A stretch of 64,000 nt of DNA from Symsagittifera roscoffensis (Eukaryota > Xenacoelomorpha > Acoela > Convolutidae). The position numbers and the translations under genes are program-made. Of the stretch, positions 1-11,806 are shown one piece after another (positions within the stretch are counted from its first letter, which is position 1; each line of letters begins with the position of its first letter). The stretch lies in NCBI RefSeq assembly GCF_963678635.1, contig NC_087067.1, positions 40,570,379 through 40,634,378 of the forward strand, in the 5' to 3' direction. Under the pieces are notes generated by a model, which saw nothing but the letters and a program-made list of their open reading frames with translations, made no database searches and was not told where the DNA came from.

Positions 1-2
1 AC

Positions 3-2648
3 AGACCAAACAACAATTATCAAAACAGATCACGGAATAATTCACAAAACCGAAATTTAAGTTATAATAATCAATATAGAAATTATTCCCAATCACCACA
101 TAGGAATATTAACCATTATAATAATTCTAAACATCGATACAGAAGTAGTACACCAAAACATCAAAGGCATATTAATCAAGTACAGTCAAATGAAGAAACA
201 ACATCAGACCCCCCAGGTATTGATGACACAGGAAATAACGAACTACAACTAAATCAAATAAACTGTGGATCATCAGACACAGAAAGTGATACAGAAAACA
301 CCATCTCCATAAATATGATAGCAGTCGAAAACGACTACGAACCTATTATATATGAACAACCTTTTACATCAAATATATATGAAAATCAATTGGAACTCCT
401 TCACAATTATTATATTGAACCCATCAATACTACACAAACTGCACAAGAAATAAACGAAATTAACACGGTAAATAAACCCAATGAAAATGACAAAACAAAA
501 TGTTTAAAAACAAATCATATTTATCAAAATATACAAAAAGAACAACCCAAAGAAGAAATTTGGAAAATACCATTTCTCTTAGAAAGTCCAAGAAACAAAG
601 AATTTCAACCACCAGATCTTGAAATTGATTTTTTAATTGATTCAGGAGCAGAATCAAACATAATTAACATTCCCACATGGAATGAAAACAAAACATTACA
701 TCCAAAATTAATGCCTCTTGCAACCTCTGGTAAACTAGAAACAGCACAAGGATCAACATTTGTAAATTATGGAAAAGTCCAATTATTCCTTCTTCCCACA
801 AGAACAATGGAGCAAAATAAAATTCTAAACAAACCATTTAAACAAATATTTCATATCACTGATATTAAACACAATATCATTGGAATACCATTTATCTCTA
901 AATATATACCAACAATCAACATCTTGAATAGTAAAATATTAATCAGAGATAAGTACACAAAAACAAAAAATACAGCTCTAACATTTTTTCAAAGATTAAA
1001 TAAACAACCACCATTCTTTTCAAAATTTTATCCAATTTATAACCAACAACGGAAACACCTGAAACCACTATCAGGAAATATATATAACTTTTCAATAAAA
1101 CAAGTTCACCAATATGATAAAAGTCAAAATAAACAACAACTCTTTATGTCAGACTTTGAGTTTAAATCTATCCATAAGTTTTTCAAAATCACGATTTCAT
1201 CTATAAAATATTTGAAAAATACGAATTCAGACATCATTTCGCTACAGGTGTATAACAAAACACCGTATCAAGTAACATTACCCTTAGGACTTTTAGGATA
1301 TTGCGAAACAAACGCTACAACATCACCCGTACATGAAAAAGCATACCGCGTAAACAATATACTCCAATTATTAGATAATTGTCAATCCACAATTCTTATC
1401 GAAGAACTATCCATAAATAATATAATAAGTAATGAAAAAAGAAATACAGATTATTTCACAAAAACCCCATATTTCAAACCTACATTCAACATAACCAACT
1501 ATACAGAAGATCAACAGAAATTTTTAACAATGTTTAACTTCCAACATTCACAAATAACGCAAAATGAATTTGACAAGTTAGCTAAACAGCTAATAAAATA
1601 TTCATCAGTCTATGCAACATCAAAATTTGACGTTGGGAAAATCAGTTCATCACTCCATCTCCCGTTAAAATTTGACGCAGTTTTCAAAAAACAAAGAGCT
1701 AGTAAAGTACCAATTCATTTACACGACAAAGTAAATAGATTACTCGATATTTTAGAACAATACAAAATTATCTCACCAGTAAACAAAAAAGAACAACCAA
1801 AAGGTAACACATTTATTAACCCTGTTATCATCCTAGCCAAAGGAGAATCATTAAAAATAGTTTTAGACGCTAGATATCTCAATTCACTAATAGATGAATC
1901 AAAATGCAATTGGCCTATTGAACCAATACAAGTTATTTTAACAAAAATAAACGGAAAATACTTTACAACCGCAGATATGAATAGTGCATACAATCAAATG
2001 CCACTAGACGAAAAATCACGACGTTTAACACAATTTGTTATTGGAAATCAACGATATGAATTCAACTGCCTATTCTATGGAATAACCATAGGACCAGCAG
2101 CATTTTCAGCTTTTATGAGCAAAATTTTTAGACCACTAATACTTAAGAAAAACGCAATCACCTATTTAGACGATGTTTTTATGCAATCACAGACAAAAGA
2201 AGAAATGTTTACAGTTTTAGAACACTATCATAAAATACTTCAGAACGAAAATCTGAAGGTCGCCCCCGATAAATCACACTTCTTTTTAACACGAGTTAAA
2301 TTTTTAGGACATAATATAGAAAGAAACACAATCACTCCATTAAAATCACGCATTGATGCTATTCAAAAACTTCAACCACCAACAAACAAAATAAAAATCC
2401 AAGATTTCCTTGGAATGTTAAATTTCTTAAGCAAGTACGTTTATAAAATGCAATTATATTTAAGACCATTCTATAATATTCTCAGACAACAAAATAATTT
2501 TGAATGGACCACTGAACATCAAACACGATTTGAAGAAATTAAAAAACTTTTAACTGAACAAATTTCAAACACAATTCCAGATCTGTGTTTGAGATTGCGA
2601 TGCTTCAAATTTTGGCGTCGGCGCAGCATTACTACAACCACACAATGA
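3..2648 (+). pseudogene. gag-pol: Gag-Pol, 5'-truncated by window edge: gag tail, protease, RT (copy A)
   Basis: The frame is open from the left edge. The first 100 or so codons are the Asn/Arg/Ser/Tyr-rich tail of Gag; the first in-frame ATG, at 315, is internal. The aspartic protease motif DSGA is near 639-650, and the RT motifs FTTADMNSAY near 1968 and YLDD at 2163-2174 are intact. The polymerase should copy element RNA into cDNA in cytoplasmic particles. At about 2,580-2,610 the reading changes abruptly just where RNase H should begin (copy B has its DAS motif there). A short replaced or deleted stretch shifts the frame and the ORF ends in unrelated residues. The rest of pol follows in another frame from 2,659. 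The copy therefore cannot make intact Pol unless it is rescued in trans. Confidence 0.92.
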
Positions 2649-2658
2649 CACGAATAAA

Positions 2659-5156
2659 ATGAACCTTATATCAGCACATTCTCGATTATTCACTCAAGCA
2701 GAGCTACGACTCTCAATTCTAATGAGAGAATGTACAGCTGTAATTTATACGCTTACAGAATATGAGTTTCTGATACTTGGATCAAAACATCCAACAGTTC
2801 TATTCACAGATCATAAACCAATCATTTTTCTCTTTACACAAAAGTCAAATCCAAATCACCGAGTTTATAGATTTCAATTAATTCTAATGAAATTTCCAAA
2901 CTTACATATAGTTTGGACAGCAGGAAAGAATCTTAAATTACCAGATACATTAAGTCGAAATACACCACCTGAATTACTTACACGAAAAACTACAGTTGAA
3001 ATACCCAAAAATATAAAACTTTACCTTGCAAAAGACGAAACATCACCCCGACTAGAATGCAAATATGCAGTAAAAACTGACATTGAACAACCACAGATAA
3101 ATAACCTACAACACTTCCCACTTTACTTAGATTGCCAAAATAACCACTACGAAGTTGATCTACTTGGAACATCAACTTTCAAACCAATTCCATACTCACA
3201 ATGGATAAAAAATAACACCCAACAAAAACAAATAAAACAACACTCGCATAAAAAAGACCTTTTTCCGTTAATTGAAAAAGAAAATTTAACTGATAAAATA
3301 AATTTATCAGGACCACAAACAAATGATTCAAAATACACAATAAATCAAGTTTTTGACCTCCATGACCCACTTGACGCAATTCCTTTATCTAAATTAGAAA
3401 TTGAAAACATTTTTCTCCCTCCAACAGGAAAAATTACAATTAATACCTTGAAACAATATCAAAATCTTGACCTAGTAATTAGACAACTAAAATCATGGCC
3501 CAAATACAAAACTAAGCCCGTAAAGGCAGATACCACAATTTTAGGAAATAAAACACTCCTCCGATATTTTCGAAAATTTACTAATACAACAATTAATGAA
3601 AACACAGACCTTCTAGAATATCAATTAAATGATTCTACAGTTCCCTGTCTCCCTTTAAGTATGATTCTCATAGCTTTTAACATTTCACATACACAAAACA
3701 TTAAAGGACACTCTGGATCAGAGAAAACATATTCAAATTTTATACAAAAATTTTATTTCCCAAATGCACCAATTTGGATAAAAGTATTATGCAATGATTG
3801 TATAGTATGTCAGCTAAATAAACCTTATCCAAATCAAAAACAAATAGCACAAAAACAAGATTTTAAAGGACGAAGTTTATATTTTAACCACCGTATTTCA
3901 TTTGATACAAAAGGACCAATTTCACTATCCTCTGAAGGAAACTCCTACATTATGGTAATTGTTGACGCATTTACACATTATGTAGCACTCAACCCAGTAC
4001 CACATTGTAACGCTTATTACGCTTACACAAATCTTTATGAACACTGGATAGCCAAATTCGGATTACCCGAAATTTTAGTTACAGACAACGGTACAGATTT
4101 TATAAATATTGAAATCATCACACTATGTCATTTATATAACATTAAGCACAAACCGCGTACATCTCATGCACCTTGGACAAACAGTTTAGTCGAAGGTATG
4201 AACCGTTCACTACAAGAATATCTTAGATGTATCATAAATGGAAATGATACAAAATACACCGAATGGTCAGCAGATGTAAAATTATTTCCCTTAGCATATA
4301 ATTCACAAATTACGACAACTCTAGGAATGTCACCATATGAAATTGTTTTTAATCAAAAGCCACGTAAACCAATTATGTTTACAGCAAACTCTCATAAAAA
4401 TGCACAAGGTCATTGCCAACCAAATAAAGACTCAATTTGTTATAACCTACCTTTACACACGCATGATGAAGATCATTTTCATCACCCACAAATCCTTAAA
4501 TTAGCCTCCGGTACACACACCGAATGGATTTTAAATAGAGATGAAAAACACAACGAAATTTACCAAAAAGTAACAAAAAATTTGTTACAAAGGCAAAACA
4601 TTAACGAACAAATAAATTCACGCTTTACACCAGCCTCCGATTTAAAAATTGGAACATTTGTCTTAATACCTAATTTTAATACACAAAAAGGAATTTCGAA
4701 AAAATTACAACCCCTTCGTAAAGGACCATACCAAATAATTGACAAACCCACTGACGTAACATATAAAATCACCGATTCAGACCAAAAAGAAATTGTTCAA
4801 CATAGAAACAATCTATTAACTTACTACCCAAAAGAATACGCACTACGCGAACTAACTCAATTATATTCTTTCACAGGTTTAAAAGTTATTCAAAAACACC
4901 CACACACGGAAAATGATCACCTTGAAAAACAAATTAAAAAATCAACTACAACCAAAAACAATACAAAAAAGCTAGATCAAAATATACCTCAAAAGAAAGA
5001 AAAAATAGAAGAATGGTAGAAAAAATTATACCCCAAGAACAAGTCGAGAAATCAGAACATAGAGAGTCATCACGACTTAGAAATCAACCACGCAAAAACT
5101 ACAAAACATTCATCCCACAATCTAAAATATTAAAGAAAGTTGAATTTCAAAAATAG
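2659..5156 (+). pseudogene. pol: Pol 3' half: RNase H remainder and DD35E integrase (copy A)
   Basis: This continues pol after the frameshift. It covers most of RNase H (FTDHKP near 2,808), a linker, then integrase: an N-terminal HHCC zinc-binding region (GHSGSE near 3,708 and CNDCIVC near 3,790), catalytic Asp in SFDTKG near 3,900, Asp in VTDNGT near 4,080 and Glu in VEGMNR near 4,195. A GPY/F-like segment (RKGPYQI) lies near 4,715. Integrase would join the element cDNA to host DNA. The main frame stops at 5,019 in an A-rich run. By comparison with copy B, a further frameshift there cuts off about 45 C-terminal codons, which remain readable in a second frame to a stop at 5,154-5,156. Confidence 0.9.
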
Positions 5157-5751
5157 CTTTAATTTTAAAATTAATAAGGTTTACACCTCTGAAACATTTT
5201 GAACTTTCATTTTTCAAAATAACATGCTGACAAACACGCAGCGATTCTAGTTCAAAATTAGCGAATAGGATTTATTCAATCCGTCACCTTCTATAACTAT
5301 AACACAAACCAATAGAAAGATTTTAAACTCCAGGCATATCTATAACTATAACTATACAACCTCCAGGTCAAAAATAAGCAAACCACTCAAACTTGACAAC
5401 TAAAATAAATACCACCATAATATTATAACCCTCCCTTATCTAATAACGCAAAGATCAACAATATTTTCCCAACTCAGGCCTCAAAAACCCCCCAAACAAA
5501 AATGTTAAATTAGCCTAAAGAACAAGTACGACCATATTAATTTAGCCTAAAGTACAAAAAACTCAAAAATACCCCAGATCACCTGACAAATAAAAATAAA
5601 GCAAAGAAGACCTCCCGAACACCATAAAATTCGCCCCCAACAACTTTTCACAAAACCCAACCCACTTGTCAAAAAACCAATAAATAATTCGACCACCCTT
5701 GAAAATTGCCCCAAACAACAAAAAATATTCGACCAAGAAACCATTTTTTAA
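5157..5751 (+). other. Non-coding region between pol and the envelope cluster (copy A)
   Basis: About 0.6 kb without a convincing ORF. It is recognisably conserved in copy B (47,806-48,402), which is unusual for spacer. It has two near-identical TTAGCCTAAAG motifs about 40 bp apart (present twice in B as well) and CTATAACTATA motifs. Position and conservation suggest splice or transcription signals for the downstream genes, but none can be assigned. Confidence 0.6.
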
Positions 5752-5979
5752 ATGCTCTTCTCTCGATCAGTCAACATAAGTTTCAACATTTTCATAAACT
5801 TTTTAACAATACTTTAACTTTTATTCATATTTCTCTTTGATACTTTTGAAGCTTTTGTAATAATTTTAATCATTTTTTGTAATATTTTTTAAATTTTCTA
5901 TTCCCTATTTGAAATATATCTCCAACTTTCCCAAGTCATTGACCATATTCACAGGTACGAAAACCCAAAATTTATTTAA
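5752..5979 (+). pseudogene. ORFa remnant, small hydrophobic protein (copy A)
   Basis: This is the same frame and position as the intact 76-codon ORFa of copy B. Here it has 75 codons with in-frame stops at 5,815-5,817 and 5,890-5,892. The near-equal length with no net frame change suggests it was once translated. The residues are dominated by Phe, Ile and Leu, as in a membrane segment. It ends with TAA immediately before the ATG of ORFb; in copy B the same junction is an ATGA overlap. No family was recognised. Confidence 0.55.
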
Positions 5980-6168
5980 ATGATACGAACCATTTTTAGT
6001 AGAACAGATATTTTTTTACTATTTGTAATATTTATAACATTTTTATCATCCCTCATATTGACAATATGCAAATGTATAAAGAAGGCAATCATAACATTCG
6101 CCTTAGCAACAATCGTTTTAATTCTTTTTCTAGAAGAATACTACAATAAACATAAATTTTTTCAATAA
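5980..6168 (+). CDS. ORFb, 62-residue membrane protein (copy A)
   Basis: A complete small ORF with ATG start. It has two strongly hydrophobic stretches (about residues 11-28 and 37-50) separated by a short CKCIKK segment rich in cysteine and lysine, and an acidic/basic tail. That layout is a helical-hairpin membrane protein and recalls viroporin-like accessory proteins, but no homology is claimed. The same protein is encoded in copy B with similar residues but an internal TGA. The stop is at the same place in both copies. It lies between ORFa and the AUG-less pre-env frame. Confidence 0.6.
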   Translation: MIRTIFSRTDIFLLFVIFITFLSSLILTICKCIKKAIITFALATIVLILFLEEYYNKHKFFQ

Positions 6169-7311
6169 AAGAAATCAATCAAAAAATCCTCAAAAATTGC
6201 TAACCAACAATCACACAGTCAGTCTTCACCGACAACATCCCAAGAAAACCCGAAAGCACCTACAACTACCCAAAACCCCCAAACATCTACACGAATTTCT
6301 TTGCAAGATAACCCATATACTTTTGAAGAACGACACGCTCGCTTATCTGAACCCCTAGAACCAGTTCAGCGACAGGCACCTCTAAGTGAACCAACATATA
6401 ACTTGTACCCAACATTACCACAAGAATTAAGTAGAACACGAAATATTAGTCAAAACCAAAATACAGTTAAAATAAATAGACAAATTATACATCCACGACG
6501 AAATAGAAATTTTCAAACCCCCCGAGTTCATTTTGATATACCCCAATCCCCATCACCAAGTACTCCGGAAAACCCAATTAGCATATTACCGGAAACCCCT
6601 ACACTTCTTTCTTAACGTAGTACCTCAAGTCTACCCTCAGATTACTTAGGTTCAACACCAACATCTGAACAAATACGTGAAAATCCCTTTAACCCCCCAA
6701 ACCAAACATCACGACTACCATATTGGACAACGCAATCTTTCACACAAGGTGAACCAAATTTAATAAATGATCCAATAGATATTTCTACAGATACAACAAC
6801 ATCATCATCACTACCAGAAACATTATCACTACCATCAACACCATCAATAAGCCAGATTTCACCAACGCTTTTCCCCCTAAATTTTCCAAATAACCTCGAC
6901 GCTAGATATCGAGAACAATCATCAACAAATATCCCTTTAAGATTAGATTGGAACACGTTCACAGCACCCCCACCATTATTTGGACAACACCCGGAAAGTA
7001 ACCGACTCCACAACTGGGCACTTAATAGATTACAATATAGACAAGATATCCACGAAGACATTCGTGACCATAACATCCAAATACTCCAACAAAATAGTCT
7101 ACAATTAAAATTTGAAATCACGGTTAAATTAAACAACATTGCTCAACATCCTTACCCATTAAACCCACCAAATATAACGGCTCAATCGCTACCACCACCA
7201 TTTATAACAACTGAAGTAATATATAAATACGACAGATATACCAAAAAGACAATTGGTTACATATCATTTTACAACCCATACTCCGGATTATCATACACAT
7301 GTATATTCTAA
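6169..7311 (+). pseudogene. Pre-env ORF, Pro/Ser/Thr-rich, no AUG (copy A)
   Basis: An open frame directly after the ORFb stop, ending with TAA at 7,309-7,311 inside the start of env (env ATG at 7,299). It has one internal TAA at 6,613-6,615 where copy B has a Gln codon, so this copy is broken. There is no ATG in the upstream part in either copy. The N-terminal two-thirds is Pro, Ser, Thr and Asn rich and likely disordered. The C-terminal part (SNRLHNWALNRLQY and following) looks helical, then structured. Strong conservation with copy B supports coding. Expression would need splicing to an upstream AUG, stop readthrough or a non-AUG start. Function unknown. Confidence 0.6.
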
Positions 7312-9908
7312 AAATATTAACGTTTCAATACATCTTTTTTCTAATATTTTCCGATCAGAACACAAATCCTTCTCCCCGCACAGGACCCCAAGACTTATTA
7401 GTAACACATTACGATTGTGAAGAAAATGAGCAAAAAACACTACACAAATATGCAATAAATCAAGTATCACAATGCGAAACGGAACCACAAGCTATAGAAA
7501 CTACAAATGTAATAGCGACACTATATTCAAAAGCCCGAGCAACAACAGTCATAGGATATAAATTTACAGCAACATTTTCCGAAAAGAAAGTACATTGTTC
7601 ACAAGTTTCAAACGGAAATAAAAACCGACTTGACCACGAATCATTCTTCCAAAGTAATATAGAACGACTTTTACATCTAACTCCCGATGATTGTAAAAAC
7701 GAGCTACTCTCACTAAATATCACAAGAAATAAAAATACCGACAGAAAATAGTATATTTTCAAGTCTTTGCCGATTCTGTACATCAAGCAGAACTTGAAAG
7801 ATATCAAGGACATATAAAACTAGATGAAAAATACCCATACAACGGCGCACACGGAAGATTAATTTATGACATACACGATAAGCACTGGATACCACTGGTA
7901 TAAATAATCCATCAAACTGCAAAGCAGACACAAAAAATAGAGGATATCAAGAAATAATGTTTTTCGATTGGAAAATACAACTCGAAAAAATACAGCTCAC
8001 ACGAGATCTATCTGATAACACAATGATCTATCAAGGAATTAGACTACCTTGTAAAAACGATCAAGGTTATTGTGATCCTACAACACGAACACAAGCAACA
8101 ATTGTTTGGTTTCCCGAAGATACCTGTACAACATTTCAAGTAGCAAAAATACACGCTCGAATGATAAAATTTCACGAAAAATATTTTATACAATCAATTC
8201 CATATGAACAAGTCAATCCATCAAGAAAACAAAGTACTGATTTTCGAAACATCCATAATATAAAAAATAAGTTCAAATATATCAAGAAACAGAACTCGCA
8301 TGCAAATACAGAAACCCACTTCACAAAACACAATATTCTGAAATATTAGTTGAATACAAAAAAGGTTTCGACATGACCACTGGAAAAATAAAAATTGACC
8401 CTTATGCCACAGGTCATCCTCTACACGAAGGAACATCATATATACCAGTTAACTTTCAAAAAAGTAATGGTCAACCTGGTGGACATCTAAAGCCACATGA
8501 CACTAGAAGCGCGCGTTTACAAGAACAAGAAATATCACTAATAAATAATTCTTATTTTGGTAATATCCACTATGATATCCACTTAGATATGAAATTAGAC
8601 TACACGATTAGTCGAACTTTTCAAGAAATGTCACTCTCCGAATTAGAAACACTTCATCAACTATGCGAATTAGAAAGGACACAAATCCTACAGTCACTTG
8701 AACTAGCAGTATTAAAAATACCCTACGCAGGATATTTATTATCAGGAAATAGATCAAATTTTCTAGACTACGAAGGAAACATTTTATGGTTTTATACTTG
8801 TACCAAAAAAGTATCACCACTATATGTGTTTGAAGATAAAAGATGCTATAAAAGAATCCCTATCTTTCAAAAAAATAAAGTACATTTTGTTGACACACTT
8901 TCAAGACGAACATATTTCTGGGATACCGCAGTCCCATGTGGATCAAAAAATAGCCACAATGTAGTACAATTGAACCCTGATGAAGATAAATATTATCTTC
9001 TTACCCCATACCCCACATTAATGCAATCACTCAAAAAACTTTCACCCGAAAGTATCAGAGCTATTGCTCGAAATCCAAATATCGATTTACAATCAATTGG
9101 AATATATTCAAAATCCGATATCCAACATCACAGTAGAACACAACAATTCCAGGAATTATTAACAAAAATGGACACTATACAAAGACAATCAATTGACCAA
9201 AACTTACGCAAACTTGCCGAAACCGCAGGATTTGCAGATATCTATACACAAGATTATAGCGGACATTTTAAAGACATTAAAGACTATATATATCTAAACG
9301 GTGAAAAATACAGACCACAAGATATTTCACCTATAAATATTTTTAGCTTTGTTACACTAAAAAATGAAATTCTCGATTTTCTAGGATGGCCCTATTACAT
9401 CTTAGAAAAATTAACTATCTTATACGCAATGTTTAACTTTATAGGATTTCTTTTTTCACTTTTAAAAGGAATCTATAATACATGCGCTATACACACACAA
9501 GTAAATAGACAAGCAAGTGTAGCACGCATACTATTTGCAGGATTCTTTGGAATTTTTTCATCATCAGTAAACAAAATTCTTCTAGACGCACAAATAAAAG
9601 AATATAACACAAAAATATCGACAAGACAGAACACGTACGACGAAGAACATAATAATATAGAAGTAACGCCTACAGCACCACAGTTGCCACCCCTACCACA
9701 TAACCATCCATTATCCTTAGTCCCACGAAATTTCCGAAACCTAGCCATAACACATAACCCAAAATTTAGACGAAACATATCGCAAAGACCCATACAACAT
9801 ATAATGACACATCATTCACAAGATGATAAAACATATGAACAAATTATCGAACAACCCCATACCACCGCTTTTCAGTCTCAAAATAATAATTTTTTTAGCC
9901 CACGATGA
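7299..9908 (+). pseudogene. env: Envelope-like glycoprotein, broken (copy A)
   Basis: The start ATG is followed by a hydrophobic signal-peptide-like stretch (about 15 residues), then a cysteine-rich ectodomain beginning with a YDC motif, and two hydrophobic segments near the C-terminus (about 9,388-9,475 and 9,523-9,580), probably membrane anchor and cytoplasmic region. The cysteine spacing resembles glycoproteins of chuvirus-like negative-strand viruses (class III fusion proteins); this is pattern recognition only. Compared with copy B the frame breaks near 7,750 (small deletion, TAG) and near 8,265 (about 8 bp missing), with a stop near 7,900 between them. The last 511 codons (8,373-9,908) are intact. 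The stop overlaps the ORF3 start in an ATGA. Confidence 0.75.
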
Positions 9909-11806
9909 GCCGACAACTTGGATCCCTACACCGCTCAAATTCCCATCCAACCAACCTCAACACTCCAATTTCAATAATCCCACTTTTTGCTTTCCCGCCA
10001 CCCGATTTCCCCACTAGTAATATAACATCAAGCATGAATTTGGATACTAATTCAGATATTTCAGTTTTATACTCCATTTCACAACCCAATAACCCTAATA
10101 TAGAAACCCCTGACGAATTTGCAGACTCCGAACCATCTCCATCCAATAATTTTCAAACCAACTCCTCAGTTTTTTCAAAGCCCCCTTTTCAACCAATTCC
10201 ACCAAATAATCCACTCCCGCCCGTTTCTACTCCCTCTTATGCTTCACAAGTAACCCCAACCTATTCTCCATTTCATTCCGACCGATCATCTAATTCTCGC
10301 GATACTCCTCAAATCTCCCAAGAACTCGATAATTTTATCACCCTACAACAACAACTAATACACCCTAACACCCTCACTATAAATCAGATTTCCTCCACAA
10401 TAGAATCCTCAAACCCACCTACTCCTACACCCTCCTCAGCTTATACTGCATCATTAGCACAATCATCTACATCCACCGAATCATCAAATAGCACTAACCG
10501 AGCTTATCGCACTTTTAAAAGAAAAATCCCAAACCATTCATTCCCGACCAAACCAGGAACAGCCTGCGAATACATTAATCATCCACACCACACCAACTCG
10601 AAAGATTTTCTAGCAATCACCTTACCTTCATTTCCACAATATACTTTAAACACACCTAACGACATTAACGACACACGTAGTTTTGTAGATGAACATGTTT
10701 TAATGCCTACACTTCATTGCACAACATATTATCATTTTACTAATACCCTTTGCCTGCCACTATCTAATACTCATAGCGATATAAAAAAGAATAAAGATAT
10801 GCTATATAGACTCACCGCAACACTAACACCTAGACAATTTACTTATATAGGATATAAAAAATCACTAAAAACATTCACTGCACCCCGAGCTAACGAATTT
10901 ACACTCGAATATTACGACCATAATATCATCCGAACTAATCAAGACCAATTTTTAGATGACGACCGCTTCGCTAACCCACAACTAACAGAAAAATTCTTCA
11001 TCAAAACACCATATGTATTTACACTCAATATTTTTGATAGAAAATATGATCACATCATTTCTGAAGCACTAACTGATATGCAAGCTTACGAAAGTTTTAA
11101 AGAAAAATTTCAATTATTTTCACTAACCTTTCACTTCCTTGCACCACATGAACGCAATTTGCACTGTTCACACGACATTATGTTACGCACTAAACAAACT
11201 CTTACATATACATACTATCGCTTCATACAAAATCATTTTGATCTACATACTCCATCAAGACAACCACACCATCGTTTTCAGTTTCTTAACTCTAAGTACA
11301 CTTCGCCATTTGTTCTAAACTTCACCTATTGCATCAAAGATACTAACCTCCACGGCATCCTCCGCAATTATGACCCAATAACACAAATGTATATATTTTG
11401 TCCCATCACGAAGACCTTTAATGCTGAAGAATCCAGACCTTTCCTTATCCCACATGAATTTATCCAACCTATAGAAATCCCTATATTAGAATTCATTCAC
11501 AATACTAAATACAATCACAAAATATATAATCTCATTCAAAACACACCTTATGAGTTTGCAGTCGGCACCAAAGAACTAAAAACTATTAAAGCACTTCAAT
11601 TGCTTTGGCCACTGCTTCAAACTAAAAACATCATTCGCATACTAGCAAAATTACTAACAAATTCAGACATGATACACGACATCTTCCCCCACGGTTTTTT
11701 TCCCAGACGACTAACAGGTAAGTATACTTTACAAATATTCTTAACTAATAAATTTAAAAAAATTAATACTAACCATTCTTTACTCATGTTTCTTTTAGAT
11801 TTTTAG
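9905..11806 (+). CDS. ORF3, about 600-residue protein of unknown function (copy A)
   Basis: The ATG overlaps the env stop (ATGA). The N-terminal 190 residues are Pro/Ser/Thr/Asn rich and likely disordered. The remaining 400 or so are compact and conserved with copy B, rich in Tyr, Phe and His, with motifs such as FPQYTLNTP, DQFLDDDRFANPQ and FHFLAPHERNLHCSHD. No signal peptide or membrane segment is obvious, so a capsid-associated, nuclear or regulatory role is as likely as a surface one. No family was recognised. A 1-bp difference from copy B in a T/C run near 11,696-11,703 shifts the last codons, so this copy reads past the B stop through a potential intron to a TAG at 11,804-11,806 (633 aa, against 601 in B). 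Confidence 0.7.
   Translation: MSRQLGSLHRSNSHPTNLNTPISIIPLFAFPPPDFPTSNITSSMNLDTNSDISVLYSISQPNNPNIETPDEFADSEPSPSNNFQTNSSVFSKPPFQPIPPNNPLPPVSTPSYASQVTPTYSPFHSDRSSNSRDTPQISQELDNFITLQQQLIHPNTLTINQISSTIESSNPPTPTPSSAYTASLAQSSTSTESSNSTNRAYRTFKRKIPNHSFPTKPGTACEYINHPHHTNSKDFLAITLPSFPQYTLNTPNDINDTRSFVDEHVLMPTLHCTTYYHFTNTLCLPLSNTHSDIKKNKDMLYRLTATLTPRQFTYIGYKKSLKTFTAPRANEFTLEYYDHNIIRTNQDQFLDDDRFANPQLTEKFFIKTPYVFTLNIFDRKYDHIISEALTDMQAYESFKEKFQLFSLTFHFLAPHERNLHCSHDIMLRTKQTLTYTYYRFIQNHFDLHTPSRQPHHRFQFLNSKYTSPFVLNFTYCIKDTNLHGILRNYDPITQMYIFCPITKTFNAEESRPFLIPHEFIQPIEIPILEFIHNTKYNHKIYNLIQNTPYEFAVGTKELKTIKALQLLWPLLQTKNIIRILAKLLTNSDMIHDIFPHGFFPRRLTGKYTLQIFLTNKFKKINTNHSLLMFLLDF
11718..11798 (+). other. Putative small intron at the ORF3 end (copy A)
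   Basis: A strong donor CAG|GTAAGT, a TACTAAC branch-point-like motif near 11,767 and a pyrimidine-rich acceptor TTCTTTTAG define an 81-bp intron. Copy B has the same three elements (79 bp). In copy A the intron is a multiple of three without stops, so spliced and unspliced forms end at the same TAG. Confidence 0.5.

Noticed and set aside
6642-7139. 165-codon ORF on the minus strand opposite pre-env
   Set aside because: The plus-strand frame is conserved in copy B; the antisense frame is a shadow of its Ser/Thr/Pro-rich codons.
9473-9793. 106-codon ORF opposite env, also present in B at 43,758-44,078
   Set aside because: Shadow of the conserved env C-terminus on the other strand; no ATG-specific or independent conservation argument.
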